In this document: positions 16,229 through 25,248 of the stretch, piece by piece
Layout: each line of letters opens with the position of its first letter
Position numbering within the stretch: the first letter of the stretch is position 1
Assembly: GCF_900091595.1 (NCBI RefSeq)
Contig: NZ_FMCW01000018.1
Location: 106,529 to 170,528 of the forward strand
Direction: 5' to 3'
Length of the DNA stretch: 64,000 bases
DNA from: Micromonospora haikouensis
Lineage (GTDB): Bacteria; Actinomycetota; Actinomycetes; Mycobacteriales; Micromonosporaceae
The notes under the pieces: model-generated
What the model was told of the DNA's origin: nothing
Databases searched by the model: none
What the model saw: the letters and a program-made list of their open reading frames with translations, nothing else
Program-made: the position numbers and the translations under genes

Positions 16229-17326
16229 GTGTTCAAGAAGATGTTAGGCGCGTTCGGGGTGGGTGGCCCGAGCGTCGACACGGTCCTGTCCAACCCGAAC
16301 ACCCGCCCGGGGTTGCTGCTCGGCGGGCAGGTGAACCTGACCGGCGGCAGCCACGACGTGGAGATCGACCACATCACCGTCGGCCTGGTCACCCGGGTGG
16401 AGGTCGACGGCGCGGAGGAGGGGCACGACGCGCTCGTCGAGTTCCACCGCGTCCAGGTCGCCGGCGGCCTGCACCTGCGGGAGGGGCAGCACCTCTCCCT
16501 GCCGTTCCAGGTGGCGATGCCGTGGGAGACCCCGGTGACCGACCTGTACGGGCAGCACCTGCACGGCATGACGATGGGCCTGCGCACCGAGGTGGCCATC
16601 CGCGGCGCGGTCGACAAGGGCGACCTCGACCCGGTGTACGTGCACCCGCTGCCGGCGCAGGAGCGCATCCTGGAGGCGTTCGGCCGGCTCGGCTTCCAGT
16701 TCAAGGCCGCCGACCTCGAACGCGGGCACATCTCCGGGCTGCACCAGACGCTGCCGTTCTACCAGGAGATCGAATACTTCGCGGCCCCGCAGTACGCCCA
16801 CGCCGTCAACGAGGTCGAGCTGACCTTCGTCGCCAACGAGCACGGCGTCGACGTCGTGCTGGAGTTCGACAAGCGCGGCGGCCTGTTCGGTGGCGGCCAC
16901 GACTCGTACGGTCGCCATCACGTCGCCCACGGCGGCGCCGAGCACGGCGACTGGGCCGCACAGGTCGACGGCTGGATCCGCCAGGTTCTCGACGGCCACC
17001 GGAGCCCGCACGCCGGCCTCGGCTACGCCCCGCCCGTCCAGGGCCACGGCGCTCCCGGCTACCCGCCGCCGCCCCCGCCGCCCGGCTACGGCCAGCCCGC
17101 CTACGGCGCACCGGGTTACGGCCAGCCCGCATACGGCGCGCCCGGCTACGGGCACCCCGGGGGCCACTACAAGGAGGAGCACCAGGAGCGGCACGACGGG
17201 CCCGGCATGGGCGGGATCGCCGCCGGGGTGGTCGGCGGCGCGGCGCTCGGCTTCGCCGGCGGCATGATCGCCGACGAGGTCTTCGGCGACGACGAGGACG
17301 ACGACGGCGGCGACGAGGAGGAGTGA
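16229..17326 (+). CDS. spo0M: Sporulation-control protein Spo0M, TTA-containing
   Basis: Arrestin-fold Spo0M homologue of 365 residues. The family hallmark FGVGGPSVDTVL starts at residue 9, followed by two beta-sandwich halves (GQVNLTGGSHDVEIDHITVG; QEIEYFAAPQY). The GTG start at 16229 gives VFKK, the usual family beginning, with AGGGAGA upstream. Residues from about 265 are Gly/Tyr/Pro-rich with repeats of GYGQPAYGAP, then a glycine-rich hydrophobic stretch GGIAAGVVGGAALGFAGG and a very acidic end. Codon 6 is TTA (16244-16246), which in streptomycetes makes translation depend on bldA tRNA. Role: developmental control and cell-envelope organisation. Confidence 0.93.
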   Translation: MFKKMLGAFGVGGPSVDTVLSNPNTRPGLLLGGQVNLTGGSHDVEIDHITVGLVTRVEVDGAEEGHDALVEFHRVQVAGGLHLREGQHLSLPFQVAMPWETPVTDLYGQHLHGMTMGLRTEVAIRGAVDKGDLDPVYVHPLPAQERILEAFGRLGFQFKAADLERGHISGLHQTLPFYQEIEYFAAPQYAHAVNEVELTFVANEHGVDVVLEFDKRGGLFGGGHDSYGRHHVAHGGAEHGDWAAQVDGWIRQVLDGHRSPHAGLGYAPPVQGHGAPGYPPPPPPPGYGQPAYGAPGYGQPAYGAPGYGHPGGHYKEEHQERHDGPGMGGIAAGVVGGAALGFAGGMIADEVFGDDEDDDGGDEEE

Positions 17327-17432
17327 GCCTCCGGCGGGTCCACTGTGGATCCGCACGCCGTTTCATGATCTAATTTGTCAGGTTTGTCCGCATCTGGCCG
17401 GGCTGTCCGGCCGGAGTTTCGAAGGAGTGTGC

Positions 17433-17657
17433 ATGCCCGTCACCGCCGACCTCACCAAGCTGGTCGACAAGGCCTACCAGGACAAGCCCCTCACCGAGAT
17501 CGTCGACGCCCCGGTGTCCGCCCTCGCCGGGGTCAGCGACGGCGACGCGAAGCTGCTCAAGGACGCCTTCGACATCACCACCGTCGGCGACCTCGGCCGC
17601 AACCCCTACTTCCGCACCGCCAACGCCCTGGTCGCGCTGACCGGCACCACGAAGTAG
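17433..17657 (+). CDS. Small helix-hairpin-helix-like protein
   Basis: Protein of 74 residues (MPVTADLTKLVDKAY...). VSALAGVSDGDAKLLKDAFD and TTVGDLGRNPYFRTANALV form helix-hairpin-helix-like units. The start ATG at 17433 follows GAAGGAG. It resembles small actinobacterial proteins of unknown role, possibly DNA-associated. A large hairpin follows immediately. Confidence 0.8.
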   Translation: MPVTADLTKLVDKAYQDKPLTEIVDAPVSALAGVSDGDAKLLKDAFDITTVGDLGRNPYFRTANALVALTGTTK

Positions 17658-17664
17658 CGCCACG

Positions 17665-17712
17665 ACGGGTGCCCGGCGGCCGAGAGCAGTTCTCGGCGCA
17701 CCGGGCACCCGT
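17665..17712. terminator. Bidirectional terminator hairpin
   Basis: ACGGGTGCCCGG pairs perfectly with CCGGGCACCCGT, with an inner stem GCCGAGA/TCTCGGC. It sits between the convergent 74-residue protein gene and the last permease gene. Confidence 0.8.
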
Positions 17713-17732
17713 CCGTTTCGCTGCCGCCCGCG

Positions 17733-18647
17733 TCAGGTGGTGCCGCGTTGGAACGGCTGGGCCAGCGCCCGGGGTTCGCGGTGCGCGGTGGCGAACACCA
17801 GCATCGCGAGCAGGGCCAGCAGGTACGGCGCGGCGATCAGCAACTGCGAGTTCATGGTGACCCCGAGTGCCGGCAGTGCCAGCCGCATCGCGTCGGCGAG
17901 GCCGAAGACGACGCAGCCGACCAGCGTGCGGCCGAGCCGCCAGGCGCCGAAGATCACGGCCGCGATCACCAGGTAGCCGCGCCCGGCCGTCATGTTCTGG
18001 TTGAACGAGCCGACCTCGCCGACGGCCAGGTACGCGCCGCCGAGCCCGGCGAGCAGCCCGCACCACAGCAGCGCCTGCCGGCGGCGGCGGTTGACGTGGA
18101 TCCCGCTCACGTCGGCGGCCTGTGGGTTCTCCCCGACGGCCCGCAGCTCCAGCCCCCACCGGCTGCGCTGCACCAGCCACCAGGTCAACGGGATCACCGC
18201 CAGCAGCAGATACACCGGCCAGCGCTGCACGAACAGCATCGGGCCGACGATCGGGATGTCCCGCAGCACCGGCACGCTCACCTGCCACACCTGGTGCCCG
18301 GTGAAGGTGCTCACCGTGATCAGGTAGCTGGTCAGGCCCAGCACGAGGGCGTTGAGGACCAGGCCGACGACGAACGTGTTGATCTGCACCCGGTGCGACA
18401 GGTTGCCGTGCACGAACGCCACCGCCACGCCGACGAGCGCGCCCGCGGCCAGGCCGATGGTGGCGCTGCCGGTGGCGCTGGCCACGGCGATCGACCCGAA
18501 CGCGGCGCCGAGCATCATCGCCTCGACGGAGATGTTGAGGGTGCCGGCGCGCTGGGCGACGTACTCGCCGCAGGCGGCGAAGGCCAGGGGGACGGTGAGC
18601 CGGGCCCCGCTGGAGAGGATGGTGGCGATGTTGTCGGCGGCGCTCAT
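17733..18647 (-). CDS. ABC transporter permease, BmpA/nucleoside type
   Basis: Integral membrane permease of 304 residues with about eight predicted helices, of the branched-chain/ribose-type BPD_transp_2 fold used by BmpA-type nucleoside and purine importers. The family-typical stretch AGTLNISVEAMMLGAAFG is near residue 35, and the coupling region LRAVGENPQAADVSGI is near 190. Its ATG overlaps the preceding permease stop by four bases. It is the last gene of a minus-strand transport operon. Confidence 0.93.
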   Translation of the reverse strand: MSAADNIATILSSGARLTVPLAFAACGEYVAQRAGTLNISVEAMMLGAAFGSIAVASATGSATIGLAAGALVGVAVAFVHGNLSHRVQINTFVVGLVLNALVLGLTSYLITVSTFTGHQVWQVSVPVLRDIPIVGPMLFVQRWPVYLLLAVIPLTWWLVQRSRWGLELRAVGENPQAADVSGIHVNRRRRQALLWCGLLAGLGGAYLAVGEVGSFNQNMTAGRGYLVIAAVIFGAWRLGRTLVGCVVFGLADAMRLALPALGVTMNSQLLIAAPYLLALLAMLVFATAHREPRALAQPFQRGTT

Positions 18648-19864
18648 GCCAGACTGCCTTCCATAGCGTCCTGCTTGCTCACGGCCGGGTCGGTGGCGGG
18701 CGTGGTGGTCGCCGGCTCGCCGGCGCGGCGGCGTTTGCGCAGCATGCCGATCACCACCGGCGGCGCGACGAACGCCAGCACCAGCAGCGCCTTGACCACG
18801 TCGACGAGGAACGGCGGCACCCCGGTGGCGGCCAGGAAGCTGCCCCCGGCCCGGAGCACGCCGAACAGCACCGCGACCGGGATGGCCAGCAGCGGGTTGT
18901 TCCGGGCGACGAGGGCGACCAGCAGGCCGTCCCAGCCGATGTTGAGGGACATGCCGGGCTGCAACCGGTTGGTGCCGACGGGGCTGGCCAGCAGCAGCGC
19001 CCCGGCCAGGCCGGCGAGGCCGCCGGAGATGGCCAGCGCCATCCCGCCGAGGGCGCCGACGCGCACGCCGGCATGCCGGGCCGCCGCCGGGCTGAGGCCG
19101 GTCATCGTGAGCCGGAACCCCCAGCGGGTACGCGCCAGCGCGAGGCTGAACACGACCGCGACGACGATGGCCAGGACGAGGCCGCCGTTGATCTGGAGGT
19201 TCGGGTACTCGCCGAGGGAGCTGATCCGCGCGCCCTCGGGCAGCGGGTTGGACTGCGGGGACAGGGTGCCCCGGCCCAGGCGGGACTCCTGCAGCAGCCA
19301 CGGGGTGTTCACCGCGAACGAGACGAGCTGCTGGGCCAGGAACGTCATCAGCATCGTGCTGACCACGACGTTGACGCCGCGGAAGCGGTACATCAGGGCG
19401 CTGAGCCCGGCCCACGCGCCCGCGCCGACTGCCGCGGCGGCCAGCACGCTGACGACGAGCAGCGGTCCGGGCAGCGCCAGGCGCAGGCCGGCCCAGGCGC
19501 CGAAGAGCGCCCCGATCAGCACCTGCCCCTCCTGGCCGATGTTGAAGAAGCCGGAGCGGGCGCTGACGCAGGCCCCGACGGCGACCAGCAGCAGCGGCGC
19601 GACGTACAGCAGGGAGGTGGTCCAGGCGGCGGGGCTGGCCATGCTGCCCTGGTACATGGCCTTGGCCGAGGCGGTCGGCGAGCCGCCGGTGACCGAGATC
19701 AGCAGGGCGGACAGGGCGAGGGCGACGGCGACGGTCGCCGCCGTGGCGGCGGCCACCTGCCAGCCGCCGACGCCCGGATTGAGCCGGCGCAGCAGCCGGC
19801 GGCCGGTGGCGTCGGGGCCGCTCGGGCCGGTGGGCGGCGCGGCGACGGTGGTGGCGGCGGCCAT
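18644..19864 (-). CDS. ABC transporter permease, BmpA/nucleoside type
   Basis: Membrane permease of 406 residues, the larger partner of the heterodimeric channel. It has a 35-residue cytoplasmic lead, a first helix around WQVAAATAATVAVALALSAL, then the signature FFNIGQEGQVLIGALFGAW and the coupling motif MTGLSPAAARHAGV. The C-terminus is basic (GMLRKRRRAGE) and cytoplasmic. It is coupled at both ends (stop/start overlaps with the ATPase and the second permease). Confidence 0.93.
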   Translation of the reverse strand: MAAATTVAAPPTGPSGPDATGRRLLRRLNPGVGGWQVAAATAATVAVALALSALLISVTGGSPTASAKAMYQGSMASPAAWTTSLLYVAPLLLVAVGACVSARSGFFNIGQEGQVLIGALFGAWAGLRLALPGPLLVVSVLAAAAVGAGAWAGLSALMYRFRGVNVVVSTMLMTFLAQQLVSFAVNTPWLLQESRLGRGTLSPQSNPLPEGARISSLGEYPNLQINGGLVLAIVVAVVFSLALARTRWGFRLTMTGLSPAAARHAGVRVGALGGMALAISGGLAGLAGALLLASPVGTNRLQPGMSLNIGWDGLLVALVARNNPLLAIPVAVLFGVLRAGGSFLAATGVPPFLVDVVKALLVLAFVAPPVVIGMLRKRRRAGEPATTTPATDPAVSKQDAMEGSLA

Positions 19865-21453
19865 CAGTGCGCCACCCCGCCGACCAGCATGCCGAGGCGT
19901 TCCGCGGTGGCCTCGGCGGTGGGGAGGACCCCGACGATCCGGCCGGAGGAGATCACCGCGATCCGGTCCGCCAGGGCCATCACCTCCTCCAGCTCGGTGG
20001 AGATCAGCAACACGGCCACTCCTTCCGCGGCGGCCTGCCGCAGCCGCACGTACATGTCTTCGATCGCGCCGACGTCCAGCCCGTGGGTGGGTTGGGCGGC
20101 GACCAGCGCCTTCGGTCCGGCGGACAGCTCCCGGGCCAGCACCACCCGCTGCTGGTTGCCGCCGGAGAGGCTGCGCAGCGGGGTGTCCGGCGAGGGGGCC
20201 ACGATGTTGAACTCGGCCATCTGCCGGCGGGCGATCCGGTGCATCCGCCGCCGGCTGAGCACCCCGCGCGTGCAGACCCCGGCGAGGGACTTCATGACGA
20301 GGTTCTCCGCCACGCTCATGTCGAGCACCACCCCGGAGTGGTGCCGGTCCTCGGGGACGATGCCGAGGCCGGCCTCGTGCAGCGTGCCGGGCCGGGTCAG
20401 CTCGACGGGACGGCCGCCGACCTCGACGGCGCCTTCGTCGGGGACCAGCAGCCCGGACAGCAGCTCGCCGAGGGTGGCCTGGCCGTTGCCCTCGACCCCG
20501 TACAGGCCGACGATCTCGCCGGGGGCGACGTCGAGGTGCAGGTCGTCGAGGACGGGCAGGCCGCCGACGCGCAGGGTCACCCCGCGCAGCCGCAGCGCGG
20601 CCGGCGTGGTGGGGTCCGCCGCCGGGGCCGCCCCGGCGGGGTCGGTGGACGGCGGCGCGCCGGCCGGGCTCTGGGGCTCGACGGGCAGCAGGCCCAGGGC
20701 CGCGCCCTCGGCGCGCAGCGAGACGTCGCGGCCGACCATCTGCCGGGCCAGCTCCTGGGCGGTGGTGTCCGCCGTCGTGCCGTGGAACGCCACCGCGCCG
20801 CGCCGCAGCACGGTCACCCGGTCGGTGGCGGCCATGATCTCGGCGAGCTTGTGGCTGATCAGGATGACGGCGCGGTTCTCGGCCTGCACGACCCGGCGCA
20901 GCACCGTGAACAGCTCGGCCGACTCGGCCTGGGTGAGCACGGAGGTCGGCTCGTCGAGGATCAGCACGGACGGGTCGCGCCGCAGGCACTTGATCAGCTC
21001 GACGCGCTGCCGTTCCCCGGCGGAGAGCCGGTCGACCCGGGCGAGCGGGTCGATGGGCAGCCCGTAGCGCTGGGCGACCTGCTCGACCTGGGCGCAGGCC
21101 GCCGCCCGGTCGACCCGCCCGGTGTCGCCGAGGATGACGTTCTCCCAGACGGTGAGCGGCTCGATCAGGCTGAAGTGCTGGTGGACCATGCCCAGCCCGA
21201 GGTCGGCGGCGACCTGCGGGCTGTCGATCTCGATCGGTTCGGTGCCGCGCAGGATGGTGCCGGTGTCCCGGTGCACCAGCCCGAGCAGGATCTTCATCAG
21301 GGTCGACTTCCCGGCCCCGTTCTCGCCGAGGAGGCCGTGGATCTCGCCGGGCCGTACGGCGAGATCCACGGCGTCGCAGGCGACAACCGGACCGTAACGC
21401 TTGCTGACCCCGCGCAGGGTGAGAGCCGGCGTCAGCTGGTCGTCAACGTTCAC
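19864..21453 (-). CDS. ABC transporter ATP-binding protein, tandem ATPase
   Basis: Fused double ATPase of 529 residues energising nucleoside/sugar-type import. First domain: Walker A GLLGENGAGKSTLMK near residue 40, signature DRLSAGERQRVELIKCL and Walker B VLILDEPTSVL. Second domain (from about 300): degenerate Walker A GLYGVEGNGQATLGELLSG, signature LSGGNQQRVVLAREL and LVAAQPTHGLDVGA in place of a canonical Walker B. Loss of the P-loop Lys in the second site is typical of this family. It lies directly downstream of the binding-protein gene. Confidence 0.95.
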   Translation of the reverse strand: MNVDDQLTPALTLRGVSKRYGPVVACDAVDLAVRPGEIHGLLGENGAGKSTLMKILLGLVHRDTGTILRGTEPIEIDSPQVAADLGLGMVHQHFSLIEPLTVWENVILGDTGRVDRAAACAQVEQVAQRYGLPIDPLARVDRLSAGERQRVELIKCLRRDPSVLILDEPTSVLTQAESAELFTVLRRVVQAENRAVILISHKLAEIMAATDRVTVLRRGAVAFHGTTADTTAQELARQMVGRDVSLRAEGAALGLLPVEPQSPAGAPPSTDPAGAAPAADPTTPAALRLRGVTLRVGGLPVLDDLHLDVAPGEIVGLYGVEGNGQATLGELLSGLLVPDEGAVEVGGRPVELTRPGTLHEAGLGIVPEDRHHSGVVLDMSVAENLVMKSLAGVCTRGVLSRRRMHRIARRQMAEFNIVAPSPDTPLRSLSGGNQQRVVLARELSAGPKALVAAQPTHGLDVGAIEDMYVRLRQAAAEGVAVLLISTELEEVMALADRIAVISSGRIVGVLPTAEATAERLGMLVGGVAH

Positions 21454-21489
21454 AGTCCGTCCACCTCGTTGGTCGTCGAGCGGCAGGGG

Positions 21490-22569
21490 TCAGGAGCCGA
21501 GCTTGGCGACTTCCGCCTTGGTGTCGATCTTGTCGGCGCCCACGTCGGCGATGAAGGCGTCCATCTTCTGGGTCTGCTCGGCGGTGGGGGAGCAGATCTT
21601 GACCGTCGGGTACGCGTCCTTGCCGAGGTGCCACACCTTGGTGGTGCCGAGCTGCATCTCGCCCTTGGCGAACAGCTCCAGGGCGGCGGCGAAGTACGCG
21701 CCCGGGTCGAAGATGACCGAGATGTCGAAGCGCGGGTCGGTCGAGTCGCAGCGGTCGGTGCCGGGGGTCAGGGTGATGGCCCCACCGCCGGCGGCGAGCT
21801 TGGCGGCGGCGTCGGTGGCCCCGCCCAGGTACGGGTAGATGACCTTCACGCCCTGGCTGAGCTGCGCCTGGACGGCCTCCCGGGCCTTGGCCGAGTCGTT
21901 GAAGTCACCGGTGTAGGTGGTGACCAGCTCGGCCTTCGGCACGACCATGCGGATGCCGGCCTTGAACGCCTTGGCGGCGTTGACGGAGAAGTCGGCCTCC
22001 ATGCCGGTGACGAAGCCGGCCTTGGTGGCGTTCTTCTGCTGCATCAGCAGGCCGGTGGCGTAGCCGGCGGCCAGCATGCTCTGGTTGGGGTCGTCGCTGG
22101 AGATGACGGTGCGCGGGGTCTGCGGCACGTTCTCCGACGACGGCACGTACCAGGCGGTCTTCGCGCAGACCGGCTCCTCGGAGGCGGGGATGGCGTCCTT
22201 GAGCTCGGACGCGCCGAGGGCGACCATGTCCACGCCCTGCTGACACAGCGCCCGCGCGGCGGCCAGCGCCTCGGTGGCCGGGACGCTGCCGCGCTTGATG
22301 ACCTGCCAGCCCTTGCTGGTGGCGAACTTCTCGGCGCCGACGACGAAGCTCTCGTAGTAGCCCTTGTCGTTGATGTCGCCGGGGCTGAGCACCCCGATGA
22401 CGACCTTGCCGTCGCCGTTGACGTCGGGCTGGCCGGCCTGGGTGGTCCCGCCGCTGGCGGTTCCGGCCGCCGAGGGCGCGGACGCGTCGTTGCTGGCGCA
22501 GCCGAACAGGGCGAACGCCAGGGCGCCGGCGAGCACCGCCGCCGGGCCCTTCGCGGTACGAAGTGTCAT
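21490..22569 (-). CDS. BmpA-family substrate-binding lipoprotein
   Basis: Lipid-anchored solute receptor of 359 residues. The signal sequence ends in a lipobox (FALFGC, Cys near residue 24) followed by a Ser/Ala/Gly linker. The BMP domain starts with VVIGVLSPGDINDKGYYESF, contains ISSDDPNQSMLAAGYATG and GFVTGMEADFSVNAAKAFKAG, and ends with the C-terminal lobe. BmpA/PnrA-type proteins usually bind purine nucleosides, but homologues bind other ring compounds. It is expressed before the ATPase and permeases. The specificity here is probably the substrate of the neighbouring amidohydrolase. Confidence 0.93.
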   Translation of the reverse strand: MTLRTAKGPAAVLAGALAFALFGCASNDASAPSAAGTASGGTTQAGQPDVNGDGKVVIGVLSPGDINDKGYYESFVVGAEKFATSKGWQVIKRGSVPATEALAAARALCQQGVDMVALGASELKDAIPASEEPVCAKTAWYVPSSENVPQTPRTVISSDDPNQSMLAAGYATGLLMQQKNATKAGFVTGMEADFSVNAAKAFKAGIRMVVPKAELVTTYTGDFNDSAKAREAVQAQLSQGVKVIYPYLGGATDAAAKLAAGGGAITLTPGTDRCDSTDPRFDISVIFDPGAYFAAALELFAKGEMQLGTTKVWHLGKDAYPTVKICSPTAEQTQKMDAFIADVGADKIDTKAEVAKLGS

Positions 22570-22582
22570 GGTGCGTTTCCTT

Positions 22583-24043
22583 TCACAGTGGGGGCGCTGC
22601 GGCGGCCGGCTCGGCCGGGCGCGCGCAGTGTTCGGTCGCGGGCACGGTCGGCCAGCGATGGGGGATGTCGATGCCGGCCCGGCGCAGCAGGGCGGCCCGG
22701 CGTGCGGTGGCCTCCTCGCGCAGGGCGTCGACGTCGACGGTGGTGACCCGCCGGTCGCGGACCACCAGCCGACCGTCGACCAGGACGTCGCGGACGGTGT
22801 GCCCGGCCGCGCCCCAGACGAGCTGGGTGGCCAGGTCGCCGCGCGGGGCCCAGGAGATGGTCCGGGTGTCCAGCACGACCAGGTCGGCGGCCTTGCCGAC
22901 CTCGATCGATCCGGTCGTGCGCCCCAGCCCGACGGCGTCCGCGCCGTCGACGGTGGCCAGGGCGAACACCTCGTCGGCGCGCAGCGGGTCGGGCGTGCCC
23001 CGGTCCCGCTCCAGGCCGGCGAAGAGCCGGGCGGCGCGCCACACGTCGGGGGTGTCCCCGGCGTTGTGCGAGTCGCAGCCCAGCGCGAGCCGGCCGCCGG
23101 CGCGGCGCAGCTCGGTGTGCCGGCCGGCACGGCTGACGCCCTGCCCGAGGCGCAGGTACGCGCCGGGGCAGGCGGCGACGGCGGTGCCGGAGTCGACGAT
23201 CGCGGCCAGCTCGGCGTCGTCGAGCCAGACGGCGTGGCCGAGCAGCAGCCGGGGGCCGAGCACGCCGAGGTCGCGCAGGTGCAGCACGGGCCGCGCGCGG
23301 CCGGCGGCGGCGTACGCGGCGACGTCGTCCGGGCCCGGCGAGATGTGCCAGGTCATCGGCACGTCGAGCCGCTCGGCCAGCTCGGCGGCGCCGGTGAACA
23401 GCTCGTCGCTGACCAGGTCGTGCCCGAGCAGCGTGATCCAGCCGGTGACGAGGTCGTCGCCGGCGAGCGCGGCGACGGTGTCGGCCTGGGCGGCGAGGGC
23501 CTCGGCGGCGGGCAGCGCGTAGGGCGCGCCGGGGGTGTCCCAGCCCCAGCCGCCGACGCGGGCGCGGATGCCGGCGGCGCGCAGCCCCCGGGCGACCCGC
23601 AGCGGGTGCGCCACGGTGCCGGGCTCCAGCAGCGTGGTGACGCCGTAGCTGAGCGCCTCGACGGCGGTGAGGGTGGCCGACAGCTCGTCGTCGTCGCCGG
23701 TGACGGCGGCGTGCAGCGGCACGATCCAGTCGTAGATGGCCTGCTGGGCGGGGACGTCGTCGGGGATGCTGCTGCGCACGAGCGGGTCGGCGGTGGTGTG
23801 CTGGTGGGCGTTGACCAGGCCGGGCACGACCACGCAGCCGGCGGCGTCGAGTTCCGGGCTGCCCGGGTACGCGGCGCGCAGCGCGTCGGCGGGGCCGAGC
23901 GCGGCGATCCGGCCGGCGGTGACCGCGATCGCGCCGCCGGTGACGACCTCGCGGCCGGGGGCCATGGTGACGATCTCGGCGTCGACGATCAGCAGGTCGG
24001 CGGGGCCGGCGGCGGCCGGGGTCGGCGGCGGGGTCCCGGTCAT
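22583..24043 (-). CDS. Amidohydrolase, COG0402 (cytosine deaminase/AtzB-like)
   Basis: Metal-dependent deaminase/hydrolase of 486 residues. Metal ligands: HxH in LVNAHQHTT near residue 78, His in TWHISPG, His in LLGHAVWLDD and Asp in LGCDSHNAGD near 345. The usual HxxE Glu after the third His reads Pro-Gly, so proton handling may differ from canonical cytosine/guanine deaminases. It lies just upstream of the BmpA lipoprotein gene and its ATG overlaps the MDR gene stop by four bases. Likely opens or deaminates the imported N-containing compound. Confidence 0.9.
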   Translation of the reverse strand: MTGTPPPTPAAAGPADLLIVDAEIVTMAPGREVVTGGAIAVTAGRIAALGPADALRAAYPGSPELDAAGCVVVPGLVNAHQHTTADPLVRSSIPDDVPAQQAIYDWIVPLHAAVTGDDDELSATLTAVEALSYGVTTLLEPGTVAHPLRVARGLRAAGIRARVGGWGWDTPGAPYALPAAEALAAQADTVAALAGDDLVTGWITLLGHDLVSDELFTGAAELAERLDVPMTWHISPGPDDVAAYAAAGRARPVLHLRDLGVLGPRLLLGHAVWLDDAELAAIVDSGTAVAACPGAYLRLGQGVSRAGRHTELRRAGGRLALGCDSHNAGDTPDVWRAARLFAGLERDRGTPDPLRADEVFALATVDGADAVGLGRTTGSIEVGKAADLVVLDTRTISWAPRGDLATQLVWGAAGHTVRDVLVDGRLVVRDRRVTTVDVDALREEATARRAALLRRAGIDIPHRWPTVPATEHCARPAEPAAAAPPL

Positions 24044-25065
24044 GGCCGCACCAGGATCTTGCCGACGAGGTCGCGGGACTCCTGCCGGGCGTACGCCTCG
24101 GGCAGGTCGGCCAGCGCGTACTCGGTGGCCCGCACCACCCGCAGCCCACCGGCGTAGAACGCGTCGAGCATGGCGGCGAAGTCGGCGGGGGCGTACGCGC
24201 CCGCGCCGAGCAGGCGCAGCCCCCGGTGGTAGACGTCGGCCAGGGAGAAGGTCACCTGGTCGCCGCTGGTGTTGCCGAGCAGCGCCAGCCGGCCGCCGGT
24301 GCGGAGGCTGGCCAGGGAGACCGGCCAGGTGGCGGTGCCGACGTGGTCGACGACGAGGTCGACGCCGTGGCCGCCGGTGCGTTCGCGCACCTCGGCGACG
24401 GTCCGCTCGTCGAGGTCGAGCGCGTCGGCGCCGAGGTCGGCGGCGAGGGCCCGCTTGGCCTCGGTGCGGGCCACGGCGATCACCCGTGCCCCGGCGCGGC
24501 GGGCGAGCTGGATGGCGGCGATGCTGACGGCGCTCGCGCCGGCCTGCACCAGCACCCACTCCCCCGCGCGGACGGCCCCGACGCGGTGCACGGCGTGCCA
24601 GGCGAGGCTCCAGGCGGTGGGCAGGGCTGCGGCGTCGGCGAGGTCGACGTGCGCGGGCACGGGGTGCACGACGGCGGCGGGGACGGCGACGTACTCGGCG
24701 AAGCCGCCGGGGCGGTTGCCGCCGACGACCGCGAGCCGGGGACAGTAGCCGGGCTGGCCGGCGGCGCAGGAGGGGCACGCGCCGCAGCCGACGGTCGGGT
24801 CGACCAGCACCCGGTCGCCGGGGCGTACCGTAGTGACGTCGGAACCGACGGCGACGACCTGGCCGGCGACGTCCATCCCGGCGACGTGGGGCAGGCGGAA
24901 GCCGGGCAGCCGGCCGGGGCCCTTGCGCTGCAGCAGGTCGAGGTGGTTGAGCGCGGCGGCGTGCACCTGGATGACGGCCTCGGTCGGGCCGGGCTCGGGG
25001 TCGGGCAGGTGGCGCAGTCGCACCACCTCCGGGCCACCGAACCCCGTCTGGACCATCGCTCGCAC
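24040..25065 (-). CDS. Zinc-binding MDR dehydrogenase / quinone oxidoreductase
   Basis: Medium-chain dehydrogenase of about 341 residues. It has a GroES-like domain with HVAGMDVAGQVVAVG and structural zinc cysteines (VGCGACPSCAAGQPGYCP), and a Rossmann NADPH domain starting VLVQAGASAVSIAAIQLARRAGA near 165. GTG at 25065 (VRAMVQTG) is chosen since GGAGGGG precedes it at normal spacing; ATG at 25056 is an alternative. It is the first gene of the transport operon, about 60 bases downstream of the proposed start site. Probably reduces or oxidises an enone or alcohol in the pathway. Confidence 0.88.
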   Translation of the reverse strand: MRAMVQTGFGGPEVVRLRHLPDPEPGPTEAVIQVHAAALNHLDLLQRKGPGRLPGFRLPHVAGMDVAGQVVAVGSDVTTVRPGDRVLVDPTVGCGACPSCAAGQPGYCPRLAVVGGNRPGGFAEYVAVPAAVVHPVPAHVDLADAAALPTAWSLAWHAVHRVGAVRAGEWVLVQAGASAVSIAAIQLARRAGARVIAVARTEAKRALAADLGADALDLDERTVAEVRERTGGHGVDLVVDHVGTATWPVSLASLRTGGRLALLGNTSGDQVTFSLADVYHRGLRLLGAGAYAPADFAAMLDAFYAGGLRVVRATEYALADLPEAYARQESRDLVGKILVRP

Positions 25066-25133
25066 AGGACCCCTCCGGCGCTCTGCCAATCAATATGGCG
25101 TCTTGCATTGTGATTCGCGTTGCTTAGCGACGT

Positions 25134-25162
25134 ACTCTGCCTGCGGTCCGTCGGCATGTCAA
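25134..25162 (-). promoter_or_regulatory. Promoter of the BmpA transport operon
   Basis: Minus strand TTGACA (25162-25157), then 17 bases, then CAGAGT (25139-25134); a one-base shift gives AGAGTA. The predicted start is about 60 bases before GTG 25065. The -35 box is extended to TTGACATG, also seen at the other catabolic promoters in the window. Confidence 0.45.
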
Positions 25163-25248
25163 CGGCTTGACCGAAACAGGAACGCCAGCGAAACCAAGCC
25201 GTGCCTTTACGTCCCCGGCGCACCGTTCACCGGGCATCGACCAGCAGG

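Noticed and set aside
17060..17165. Tandem DNA repeat in spo0M
   Set aside because: It is a coding repeat (GYGQPAYGAP-type) in the low-complexity tail, common in such proteins.
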